From NCBI GenBank assembly GCA_027457185.1, contig DAIDTN010000038.1:1-14894 (forward strand): DNA of 14,894 nt. The letters are read 5' to 3'. Numbering within the stretch: the stretch's first letter is position 1; each line of letters starts with the position of its first letter. A model generated the notes under the pieces. That model was not told where the DNA came from and made no database searches. It saw only the letters and a program-made list of their open reading frames with translations. Below, in pieces: positions 6,447 to 13,929 of this stretch. The position numbers and the translations under genes were made by a program. The stretch comes from Burkholderiales bacterium. GTDB taxonomy: Bacteria > Pseudomonadota > Gammaproteobacteria > Burkholderiales > SG8-39.

Positions 6447-7373
6447 ATGCCTGAAGTCTCCGTCCTCCTTCCCGTGCGCGATGGTACACGCACCCTGGCC
6501 CTGGCGATGTTATCGGTGCTGGAGCAGAGCTTTCGCGATTTTGAATTGCTGGTGCTCGACGACGGGTCGGTCGATGCTTCTCCCGATATCGCGCTCCGCT
6601 TCGGCGATCCGCGCGTGCGCCTGTTGCGCGATGGCATGAAACGCGGTTTGGCCGCCCGGCTCAACCAAGGCATAGCCGCGGCGACAGGGCGCTATATCGC
6701 CCGGATGGACGCAGATGACGTGTGTTTCCCGGACCGGTTTGCGCGCCAGGTGGCGCGCCTGAACAGTGAACCTTCGCTGGATCTCGTGGCCTGCCGGACG
6801 TTGGTCTTCGACGACAGCGGGGCCGTCATCGGTTTATCGCCGTTCCGCTTGAGCCACGAAGCGCTGTGCGCACAACCCTGGAACGGTTTCTATCTGGTGC
6901 ACCCGAGCTGGATGGGCCGCGCCGACTGGTTCCGCTGCTATCGCTATCAAACCCCCGAAGTCGTGCGCGCCGAAGATCAGGAGTTGCTGTTGCGCGCCTA
7001 CCCGGACAGCCGCTTCGCCGTCCTGGATGAGATTCTTCTGGGATATCGCATGGGACCGACTGCTCTGCGCAAACTATTGTCGGCCCGTCGCAATTTGCTT
7101 GCTGCGCAAATCGGCCGATTCGCGCAGCGCCGCCAATGGCGCAATCTCTTGCTCGCGATGCTGGCGACGGGGCTCAAACTGCCGCGGGACTTGCTCTTTA
7201 GCAGCGCAAGCGGACGCCGGTGGCGCGATCACCGCGGCGGCAAGGTTTCGCCCGAGACCGTGAAGGTCTGGGCGGAATTGCTGAAATTGTTGGCCGAGCG
7301 GCTGGATGAGATGAATCTGCCCCACGGGTTCGAACCCAGGGACCTGGATGAAGCGCCGGCACATGCAAGCTGA
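6447..7373 (+). CDS. Family 2 glycosyltransferase
   Basis: A 308-residue cytoplasmic GT-A glycosyltransferase. The N-terminal domain (about 1-210) shows VSVLLPVRDG, the nucleotide-binding LDDGSVDAS (37-45), the metal-binding DADD (88-91), and a late acidic pair in RAEDQELLLRA (174-184) where the family's catalytic base usually lies. The remaining 100 residues are basic and helical with no recognised domain. GGATAA lies a few bases upstream of ATG 6447. Its 3' end overlaps the next gene by 26 nt, so the two are co-translated. It probably adds one sugar of the repeat; donor and linkage are unknown. Confidence 0.87.
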   Translation: MPEVSVLLPVRDGTRTLALAMLSVLEQSFRDFELLVLDDGSVDASPDIALRFGDPRVRLLRDGMKRGLAARLNQGIAAATGRYIARMDADDVCFPDRFARQVARLNSEPSLDLVACRTLVFDDSGAVIGLSPFRLSHEALCAQPWNGFYLVHPSWMGRADWFRCYRYQTPEVVRAEDQELLLRAYPDSRFAVLDEILLGYRMGPTALRKLLSARRNLLAAQIGRFAQRRQWRNLLLAMLATGLKLPRDLLFSSASGRRWRDHRGGKVSPETVKVWAELLKLLAERLDEMNLPHGFEPRDLDEAPAHAS

Positions 7374-8526
7374 CCGCCGTCGCGCGCGCATCTGCATAGT
7401 TGTCGCTGCGCCCTTGACGCTGAAGGCATTCATGCTTGGCCATCTGGAGGCCATGGCCAGGATTGCCGAAGTTTCGGTCGTGGCGGATTTCACGCCGGAC
7501 GATGCGTCCTTTCCCTGGCCCGCCAAGATCACCCGCGTGGCGATTCCGGTCGCACGGCCCATCGCCCCCTGGGCCGACCTGCTTGCACTGCTTGCTTTGT
7601 ACCGCTTATTCCGAGTGGAGCGCTATGATCTGGTGCACTCGATCACGCCCAAGGCAGGGCTGCTCGCGATGCTCGCCGCGTGGCTGGCCCGCGTGTCCTT
7701 GCGCTTGCACAGCTTTACCGGCCAGGTATGGGTTACCCGCGCCGGGCTGATGCGCACCCTGCTCAAGAGTTCGGACAAATTGGTCGCGCGGCTTGCCACC
7801 CACGTACTCGCCGATAGCACTTCACAGCGCGAATTCCTTATTGCCCAAGGCATCGTGTCGACTTCCAAATCGGCGGTGCTCGCCCAGGGATCGATCTGCG
7901 GCGTCGACACTGCGCGCTTTCGCCCCGATGCGGCCGCGCGCGAGCGTATTCGACACAGCCAAGGGATTCCCGCAAACGCCGTGGTATTTCTTTACCTCGG
8001 GCGCATCAACCGCGACAAGGGCGTGCTCGAATTGGCGCAGGCATTCGCCGAAGTTGGCGCCCGGCATCCGAACACCCATTTGCTCCTGGTGGGTCCGGAC
8101 GAAGACAATCTGCACGCCGGGCTAAACGCCGCCGTCGCAAGCTGCGCGGCGAGGCTGCACCTCGTGGGTCTCACCGCCCGGCCGCAGGAATATTTCGCCG
8201 CCGCCGCTGTGTTCTGTCTGCCCAGTTACCGCGAAGGATTCGGCACCACCATTATCGAGGCCGCCGCGGCAGGATCGCCGGCCATAGGCTCTAGGATTTA
8301 CGGCGTCACCGACGCCATCGTCGAGGGTGAAACCGGGCTGCTGTTCGAAGCGGGCAACGCGCGGCAACTGGCGCAGAGCATGGGTACACTAGCCGGTGAC
8401 GCAAGCTTGCGCAGCCGCCTGGGACAGAAGGCGCGGGAACGGGCGCTGCGCGATTTTTCCGCGGCTATCGTGACCACTGCGCTGCTCGAATACTACGAAA
8501 CGCTGTTGGCGCAGCGCACCGATTGA
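7348..8526 (+). CDS. Family 4 glycosyltransferase, possible second-sugar transferase (PglA-like position)
   Basis: A 392-residue GT-B retaining glycosyltransferase. The N-terminal domain has the HSITPKAGLLAMLAAWLAR segment (97-115) followed by HSFTGQVW (121-128), common in GT4 enzymes acting next to PglC-type initiators. The C-terminal domain has LYLGRINRDKG (215-225), LLLVGPD (245-251), and the EX7E catalytic motif with Glu296 and Glu304. The start ATG 7348 has CAGGGA upstream and overlaps the previous gene; ATG 7363 is an in-frame alternative. Located directly before the phosphoglycosyltransferase gene, it may add the second sugar to undecaprenyl-diphospho-diacetylbacillosamine, but that is inferred from order. 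Confidence 0.88.
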   Translation: MKRRHMQADRRRARICIVVAAPLTLKAFMLGHLEAMARIAEVSVVADFTPDDASFPWPAKITRVAIPVARPIAPWADLLALLALYRLFRVERYDLVHSITPKAGLLAMLAAWLARVSLRLHSFTGQVWVTRAGLMRTLLKSSDKLVARLATHVLADSTSQREFLIAQGIVSTSKSAVLAQGSICGVDTARFRPDAAARERIRHSQGIPANAVVFLYLGRINRDKGVLELAQAFAEVGARHPNTHLLLVGPDEDNLHAGLNAAVASCAARLHLVGLTARPQEYFAAAAVFCLPSYREGFGTTIIEAAAAGSPAIGSRIYGVTDAIVEGETGLLFEAGNARQLAQSMGTLAGDASLRSRLGQKARERALRDFSAAIVTTALLEYYETLLAQRTD

Positions 8527-8540
8527 CGGTTTGCTTACCT

Positions 8541-9149
8541 ATGCTCAAGCGCGGATTTGATTTCCTGATAGCGCTGGTCCTGCTGATCGGGCTGTCGCCG
8601 CTGCTGGCGCTGCTGGCACTGGCGGTGCGCTGGAAGCTGGGCCGCCCCGTCCTGTTTGCGCAGACGCGGCCCGGGCGCCACGGGGCGCCGTTCGCATTCT
8701 ACAAATTCCGCACCATGACCGCGGCGCGCGATGCGGCGGGCGAGCTGCTGCCGGACGCGGCACGGCTTACACCTTTCGGCGAATTGATGCGAAAATTGAG
8801 TCTGGACGAACTGCCGCAACTGCTCAACGTCCTCAAGGGCGAGATGAGCCTGGTTGGGCCGCGGCCGCTGCTGATGGAGTACCTGCCGCTGTACAGCGAA
8901 CGGCAGGCGCGGCGCCACGAGGTGCGGCCCGGGATCACCGGCTGGGCGCAGGTGAACGGCAGGAACGCACTGGCCTGGGAGGAACGCTTCGAACTCGACC
9001 TCTGGTACGTGGAACACCGCTCGTTCTGGCTCGATCTGAAAATCATCGCCATGACGGTATGGCGAGTGCTGCGGCCGCAAGACATTGCGCAACCCGGGCA
9101 GGCCACCATGACAAAATTTACCGGCTCGCAACGCGGCAGGAAAAATTGA
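8541..9149 (+). CDS. Phosphoglycosyltransferase, PglC-like bacterial sugar transferase
   Basis: Initiates glycan assembly by transferring a sugar 1-phosphate from a UDP-sugar to undecaprenyl phosphate at the inner membrane. At 202 residues it is the small, monotopic type. It has one N-terminal hydrophobic re-entrant helix with the helix-breaking Ser19-Pro20, then FYKFRTM (53-59), the catalytic Asp89-Glu90 in SLDELPQLLNVLKGEMSLVG, and the closing PGITGWAQVNGR with DLWYVEH. MLKRGFDF is the usual N-terminus, so ATG 8541 is preferred over the in-frame TTG at 8523 that overlaps the previous stop. The stop overlaps the next gene's TTG as TTGA. Neighbouring pglD-, pglE- and pglF-like genes point to diacetylbacillosamine as the sugar; other N-acetyl sugars are possible. 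Confidence 0.92.
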   Translation: MLKRGFDFLIALVLLIGLSPLLALLALAVRWKLGRPVLFAQTRPGRHGAPFAFYKFRTMTAARDAAGELLPDAARLTPFGELMRKLSLDELPQLLNVLKGEMSLVGPRPLLMEYLPLYSERQARRHEVRPGITGWAQVNGRNALAWEERFELDLWYVEHRSFWLDLKIIAMTVWRVLRPQDIAQPGQATMTKFTGSQRGRKN

Positions 9150-9784
9150 ACGCCAAGGAAAAACTCGTCGTATTCGGTGCCGGGGGCCACGCCAAGGTGG
9201 TGCTCGATATCGTCGAGCAGCAGGGAAATTATGAAATCGCCGGTCTGCTCGATGACGACCTCACGCTTCAAGGCCAGCGCTTTTTCGGCTATCCGGTGCT
9301 GGGCACGCGCGCGGATTTGCCGGCGCTCCTGTCGGCGCAGTTGCACCACGCCATCGTTGCCATCGGCGACAACACCGACCGCGCCGCCGTCGCCGCGCAG
9401 CTGGATCGGCTCGGCTGGCGCTTCGCCAATGCGGTACATCCGCGCGCGAGCATCGGCCGCGGCGTGAACATCGGGCCGGGCAGCGTCGTCATGGCCGGCT
9501 GCGTGGTCAACGCCGACGCGTATCTGGGCGCTCAGGTGATCGTCAACACCGGCGCCACGGTAGACCATGATTGCCGCATTGAAGACAACGTGCATATCGC
9601 GCCGGGCTGTCACCTGTGCGGCAACGTGGGCGTGGGTCAAGGCAGCCTGCTCGGCGCCGGCTCCACCGTGATCCCGGGCGTGTCGATAGGCAAGCGCGTA
9701 ATCGTCGGCGCGGGCTCCACTGTGATCCGCGATGTCGCCGATGAAACCAGGGTGTCGGGCTCGCCGGCGAGACCCGCGGATTGA
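9146..9784 (+). CDS. PglD/NeuD-like sugar O/N-acyltransferase (left-handed beta-helix)
   Basis: Predicted to acetylate the 4-amino group of a UDP-4-amino-4,6-dideoxy sugar with acetyl-CoA, the last step to UDP-diacetylbacillosamine. The N-terminal Rossmann-like part starts VVFGAGGHAKVVLDIV (8-23); hexapeptide repeats of the left-handed beta-helix run from about residue 100 to 195 (HPRASIG, VNIGPGS, LGAGSTVIPGVSIG), and the catalytic-type histidine is His141 in GATVDHDC. The protein ends with the family's SGSPARPAD. I place the start at TTG 9146, which overlaps the previous stop (TTGA) and follows AGGAAAA; this gives 212 residues, the usual size. Longer in-frame starts would add a lead overlapping pglC-like coding sequence and unlike the family. 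Confidence 0.88.
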   Translation: MNAKEKLVVFGAGGHAKVVLDIVEQQGNYEIAGLLDDDLTLQGQRFFGYPVLGTRADLPALLSAQLHHAIVAIGDNTDRAAVAAQLDRLGWRFANAVHPRASIGRGVNIGPGSVVMAGCVVNADAYLGAQVIVNTGATVDHDCRIEDNVHIAPGCHLCGNVGVGQGSLLGAGSTVIPGVSIGKRVIVGAGSTVIRDVADETRVSGSPARPAD

Positions 9785-9786
9785 AC

Positions 9787-11025
9787 ATGGGTCGCCGAGA
9801 AAAACCCCTGGACCCGCAGCAGCGTCTTGCACTGGAGGGCGGCGCCCCGGTGCGCACGCAACCCTTCGCCCCCTGGCCGCATTTCGCCGCCGACGAGATC
9901 GCCGCGGTCGCCACGGTGCTGCGTTCGGGCAAGGTCAACTACTGGACCGGCGAGCAATCGCAGCAATTCGAGCGCGAGTTCGCCCGCTTCGTCGGTGTCA
10001 AATACGCGGTGGCGCTGGCCAACGGCACGGCGGCGCTGGAACTCGCGTTGCATGCCCTGGGCATCGGTCCGGGTGACGAAGTGGTGGTCCCGAGCAAAAC
10101 CTTCATCGCCTCCGCCAGTTGCGTCGTGCGTTTCGGCGCGACTCCGGTGGTCGCCGATATCGACCCGGACAGCCAGAATATTACGGCGGCAAGCATCGAG
10201 AAGGTCCTGACCGCCCGCACCAAGGCCGTCATTGCGGTGCATCTTGCCGGCTGGCCCTGCGAAATGGACCCTATTCTAGCGCTGGCAAAGGCGCGCGGCC
10301 TCTTCGTCGTCGAGGATTGCGCGCAATCTGTCGGCGCGCGCTATAAAGGTCGCAATACCGGCGCTATCGGCGATATCGGCGCATTCTCCTTCTGCCAGGA
10401 CAAAATCATGACCACGGGCGGCGAAGGCGGCATGCTGGTCACCGATTCGCGCGCATTGTGGGAAAAAGCCTGGTCGTATAAGGACCATGGCAAGCGCTAT
10501 GCGGCAGTGTTCGAACGCGAGCACCCGCTCGGCTTCCGCTGGCTGCACGAGAGCTTCGGCAGCAACTGGCGCATCACCGAAATGCAATCCGCCATCGGCA
10601 GGCTACAACTGGGGAAACTGCCGCAGTGGCTCGCGGCCAGACGCCTCAACGCCGGTATTCTCAGCCGGGGCCTCGCCGCCGTTTCCGGGCTGCGCCTGGC
10701 CCTGCCGCCCGTGCATAGCGAGCATGCCTATTACAAGTACTACGTCTTCGTCCGCCCGGAATTGCTGCGCGCCGGCTGGAATATGGAGCGCATCCTCGAA
10801 GCCCTCGGAGCCGAGGGCATACCCTGCGGCGTCGGCGCCTGCAGCGAGATTTATCTCGAGAAGGCCTTCGTCGATGCCGGCCTCGGCCCGAAACGGCGGC
10901 TGCCGGTAGCGAAACAACTGGCGGATTCGAGCTTGATGTTCATGCTGCACCCGGGGCTCACCGAGCAGGATATGTGCGATACCTACACTGCGGTCGCAAA
11001 AGTCATGCGCGCAGCGACCGCCTGA
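9787..11025 (+). CDS. DegT/DnrJ/EryC1/StrS-family sugar aminotransferase (PglE-like)
   Basis: A 412-residue PLP-dependent aminotransferase that would aminate C4 of a 4-keto-6-deoxy UDP-sugar using glutamate. Family features: the N-terminal GGAPVR and SGKVNYWTG (47-55), ANGTAALELAL (78-88), the PLP-ring aspartate in VVEDCAQSVG (174-183, Asp177), and the PLP-forming Lys206 in SFCQDKIMTTGGEGGM. The C-terminal substrate region contains NWRITEMQSAIG. ATG 9787 is preferred; an in-frame TTG at 9781 overlapping the upstream stop (TTGA) is an alternative. It lies between the acetyltransferase and dehydratase genes, completing a three-enzyme amino-sugar pathway. It could also make another 4-amino sugar; the exact nucleotide sugar is not determined by the sequence. 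Confidence 0.92.
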   Translation: MGRREKPLDPQQRLALEGGAPVRTQPFAPWPHFAADEIAAVATVLRSGKVNYWTGEQSQQFEREFARFVGVKYAVALANGTAALELALHALGIGPGDEVVVPSKTFIASASCVVRFGATPVVADIDPDSQNITAASIEKVLTARTKAVIAVHLAGWPCEMDPILALAKARGLFVVEDCAQSVGARYKGRNTGAIGDIGAFSFCQDKIMTTGGEGGMLVTDSRALWEKAWSYKDHGKRYAAVFEREHPLGFRWLHESFGSNWRITEMQSAIGRLQLGKLPQWLAARRLNAGILSRGLAAVSGLRLALPPVHSEHAYYKYYVFVRPELLRAGWNMERILEALGAEGIPCGVGACSEIYLEKAFVDAGLGPKRRLPVAKQLADSSLMFMLHPGLTEQDMCDTYTAVAKVMRAATA

Positions 11026-11027
11026 GC

Positions 11028-12890
11028 ATGCATATCCGCAACTGGATGGCGCTCGGCCATGACGTGACCGCCGCGATGATCGCCTGGTATCTCGCCTACT
11101 GGCTGCGCTTCAATACCGAAATTCCGCAATTCAACGTCCCCAACATGCTGGGCTCCATGCTTTGGGTAGTGCCGCTTCAAGCGGCGATTTTCTATGCTTC
11201 CGGCATGTATCGCGGCATTTGGCGTTACGCCAGCGTGCCGGATCTGCAGCGCATCGCCTCGGCCGTAATGCTGTCTATTTTGGTTGTGGCCTTGGTGCTG
11301 CTGATGCTGCCACCGCAGCAGCCGCCGGTACCGCGTTCGGTGCTATTGCTCGATCCCATGCTGCTGATACTGATCCTGGGCGGCAGCCGACTCGGCTATC
11401 GTGTCTGGAAAGAACGCCGTTTGCGCAACGTACTCGGGTCTCCCGGAAGACCGGTGGTGATCCTGGGAGCAGGCGACGCTGCTGCGGACCTGCTGAAAAA
11501 TCTGGCGCGCGCCGGCGACTGGCGCGTGCTGGGCCTATTCGACGACAACCCGGCCAAGCGCGGCCGCCGGATTCAGGGCGTGAATGTCCTCGGCACGCTC
11601 GACGATCTGATCGACCTGGCGCCGCGCCTGGGCCTTGAACGGGCCATTATCGCCATGCCCGGTTCGCATCAGGCGCGCCGGAGCGCGCTGGAAATCTGCC
11701 GCCGCGCCGGAGTGCAAGCCCTGACCGTTCCGTCCTATCAGGATCTGATGAGCGGCAAGATCACGGTTTCACAAGTGCGCAACATCGAACTGGACGACCT
11801 GCTCGGCCGCGACCCGGTACTGCTCGACGAGAGCCGCCTGCAAGAATGGATTCGCGGCCGCAGTATTTTCGTCACCGGCGCCGGCGGATCGATAGGATCG
11901 GAGTTGTGCCGGCAGATCGCGCGCTTCGAGCCGGCGCAGCTGGCGCTGTACGAGCACAACGAATTTGCGCTCTATCGCATGGAGCAGGAATTCGCCGGGC
12001 AATATCCCGGAATCGAATTGAACTGCATCATCGGCGATGTCAAAAACGCCGCGCGCGTGGCTGAAGCACTCGCCACGTACCGCCCGCAACTCGTGTTCCA
12101 CGCCGCGGCCTACAAGCATGTGCCGATGATGGAGGAGGGCAACGCCTGGGAGGCGATCCAGAACAATGTGCTCGGCACCTGGCGCGTGGCCGAAGCCGCA
12201 ATCGCCCACGGCGTCGAAAAATTCGTGCTCGTCTCCAGCGCCAAGGCGGTCAACCCGCCCAATGTGATGGGCGCGAGCAAGCACCTGGCGGAAATCGTCT
12301 GTCAGGGATTGCAGGCCGCGAGCGCGACCCGCTTCGTCATCGTGCGCTTCGGCAATGTGCTTGGCAGCACCGGCAGCGTGGTCCCGAAATTCCGCGAGCA
12401 GATCGCGCGCGGCGGCCCGATAACCGTAACGCACCCGGAAATCACACGCTACTTCATGTCGATCCCGGAAGCGGCGCAGCTGGTGCTGCAGGCGGGATTC
12501 ATGGGGACGGGAGGGGAAATATTCGTGCTCGACATGGGCGATCCGGTCAAAATCGTCGATCTGGCGCGCGAACTTATCCGGCTGTCCGGCTACGCCGAGG
12601 CGGACATCGGCATCCAATTCACCGGCCTGCGGCCCGGCGAGAAGCTGTACGAGGAACTGCTCGCCGACGGCGAGCGTACCCTGCCTACGCCCCACCCAAA
12701 ATTGCGCATCGCCAAGTCGCGCGCCATACCGGATTCCCGCTGGATGGAGGACCTTCTGGCCTGGCTGCAGCGGGGAAATCCTGGAGCCGAACAAGTGCGG
12801 CAGCAACTCGCCGCGCGCGTGCCCGAGTACACGCCCCAGGTCAGGACTGCTGCAACTCCCGCAATGCCTGCAACGCCGCAGCCAGGCTGA
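11028..12890 (+). CDS. Membrane-bound nucleoside-diphosphate-sugar 4,6-dehydratase (PglF/WbpM/CapD family)
   Basis: A 620-residue inner-membrane enzyme that normally converts UDP-GlcNAc to its 4-keto-6-deoxy form. The first about 125 residues hold four hydrophobic segments with YWLRFNTEIP and SGMYRGIWRYAS; a CoA-binding-like Rossmann domain begins at VVILGAGDAAADLL (143-156), and the catalytic SDR domain at FVTGAGGSIGSELCRQ (281-296). Further family marks are FHAAAYKHVPMME (357-369), NPPNVMGASK (409-418, with Met414 in the place of the SDR tyrosine as in PglF), and TGLRPGEKLYEEL (532-544). Oddly, the usual TDK triplet reads Ser404-Ala405-Lys406, so the conserved aspartate is missing. ATG 11028 follows the previous stop by 2 nt. 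The 3' end overlaps the convergent heptosyltransferase gene by 50 nt. Confidence 0.93.
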   Translation: MHIRNWMALGHDVTAAMIAWYLAYWLRFNTEIPQFNVPNMLGSMLWVVPLQAAIFYASGMYRGIWRYASVPDLQRIASAVMLSILVVALVLLMLPPQQPPVPRSVLLLDPMLLILILGGSRLGYRVWKERRLRNVLGSPGRPVVILGAGDAAADLLKNLARAGDWRVLGLFDDNPAKRGRRIQGVNVLGTLDDLIDLAPRLGLERAIIAMPGSHQARRSALEICRRAGVQALTVPSYQDLMSGKITVSQVRNIELDDLLGRDPVLLDESRLQEWIRGRSIFVTGAGGSIGSELCRQIARFEPAQLALYEHNEFALYRMEQEFAGQYPGIELNCIIGDVKNAARVAEALATYRPQLVFHAAAYKHVPMMEEGNAWEAIQNNVLGTWRVAEAAIAHGVEKFVLVSSAKAVNPPNVMGASKHLAEIVCQGLQAASATRFVIVRFGNVLGSTGSVVPKFREQIARGGPITVTHPEITRYFMSIPEAAQLVLQAGFMGTGGEIFVLDMGDPVKIVDLARELIRLSGYAEADIGIQFTGLRPGEKLYEELLADGERTLPTPHPKLRIAKSRAIPDSRWMEDLLAWLQRGNPGAEQVRQQLAARVPEYTPQVRTAATPAMPATPQPG

Positions 12891-13869
12891 CATCCGCCGC
12901 ATCGCGGCTCTCAGGCTGCAGCAGCCGGTAAGGCACGCCCCAGGGATGCCAGCGGGTCGCATCCGAGTCGCCGAAAAAACACAGGATGGGCTTGCCCAGA
13001 GCGGCGGCGATGTGCATGGCGCCGCCATCGCTGCAGATCACACAGTCCGCAAGCGACAGTGCCGCCGCCAGATCTCTCAGTTCGTGCGTCGGATAAGCCG
13101 CAAGCGGCAGTGTTCCGGCCGCGCGTATGAGCGTTTGCGCCTTGGCGTCGTCGCCCGGGTGCTGCGGCTGGTCGCTCGCGCCGGGCGACCATAGCAAAAG
13201 AAACCTTGCCTCCCCGCTCAGGGCATGCATCAACTCGACAAAGCGCTCGATGGGCCAGCGCTGGCTGGGCTTGCGCGCGCTGATGTGCAGCGCAATGAGC
13301 TTACGCCCTGCAAGGCGCGCGCCAATGGCTGCGCTCGCGCTCGCGCGCGCAGCCGCGTCCACCGCCACGCTGAGCTTGCCTGCCGTGCCCTCGATACCGA
13401 ACAGCTGCGCCAGCCGAAATACCTCTTCCACCTCGTGCAGCGCCACCGCCGTTTCACGCGGCAGGGCCATGTCCACCATCCCCGAAGGCTCGGCATAGCC
13501 GGCAATGTGCGCCGGTGCGATCCATCGCGCCAGCCGCAGCGCACTCGCGCCCGGCTGCGACGAGGCGAGCAACACGCAATCGAAATGCTGCGCGCGCAGC
13601 TTCCGCATCAATACTAGCCTGTCCCAATAGACCGACACCCGGCTCTGTCCCGGCATGCGGTGCTTGGCCTTGGCGTAGGCGTATAGCGCGTTCAGGTCGG
13701 GATGCCCTTCGAGCACTTGCCGGTTATAGGTATTCACCAGCGCGGCGATGTGCGCACGCGCAAAGCGCCGGCGCAGCGCGCCTATCAGAGGCGTGGTGCA
13801 GACCAGGTCGCCGATGTTGTCGCGGCGGACGACCAGTATCTTCAGCGCCGGCGAGTCAGGCAGATTCAC
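12841..13869 (-). CDS. Family 9 glycosyltransferase (ADP-heptose:LPS heptosyltransferase family)
   Basis: A cytoplasmic GT-B enzyme of the heptosyltransferase family, adding heptose or a related sugar to LPS or another glycan. It begins with ILVVRRDNIGDLVCTTPL (residues 11-28, the GT9 acceptor-side loop with GD), has HISARKPSQRWPIERF in the C-terminal domain and CSDGGAMHIAAALGKPIL with FFG after it, the conserved donor-binding block with Asp and His. GTG 13869 (342 residues) is my preferred start; the in-frame TTG at 13878 adds three residues. Neither has a good ribosome-binding site. It lies 60 nt downstream of the asparagine-synthase fragment on the same strand and in the same frame, so they may form an operon. 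The residues do not match the WaaC or WaaF signature closely enough to name it. Confidence 0.87.
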   Translation of the reverse strand: MNLPDSPALKILVVRRDNIGDLVCTTPLIGALRRRFARAHIAALVNTYNRQVLEGHPDLNALYAYAKAKHRMPGQSRVSVYWDRLVLMRKLRAQHFDCVLLASSQPGASALRLARWIAPAHIAGYAEPSGMVDMALPRETAVALHEVEEVFRLAQLFGIEGTAGKLSVAVDAAARASASAAIGARLAGRKLIALHISARKPSQRWPIERFVELMHALSGEARFLLLWSPGASDQPQHPGDDAKAQTLIRAAGTLPLAAYPTHELRDLAAALSLADCVICSDGGAMHIAAALGKPILCFFGDSDATRWHPWGVPYRLLQPESRDAADVSLAAALQALRELQQS

Positions 13870-13929
13870 AGCGCGCAAGGGGATGGTTGCGCGTCGGCAA
13901 GCTTGACCCAGTCCGTGATCGCCTCGACT

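Noticed and set aside
9059..9145. Upstream extension of the acetyltransferase gene to ATG 9059
   Set aside because: The extra 29 residues overlap the phosphoglycosyltransferase coding sequence, look like a shadow frame, and would precede the normal N-terminus of the family.
8699..9832. Minus-strand open frame of 377 codons
   Set aside because: It lies antisense to the well-supported phosphoglycosyltransferase and acetyltransferase genes and has no recognisable motif.
12914..12926. Palindrome GGCTGCAGCAGCC near the convergent gene ends, considered as a terminator
   Set aside because: It lies inside the heptosyltransferase coding region, cannot form a stable hairpin with a usable loop longer than 4 bp of stem, and has no T-run.
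11769..13028. Minus-strand open frame of 419 codons
   Set aside because: Antisense to the catalytic domain of the dehydratase; its product lacks domain features and its 5' end overlaps the heptosyltransferase gene in another frame.
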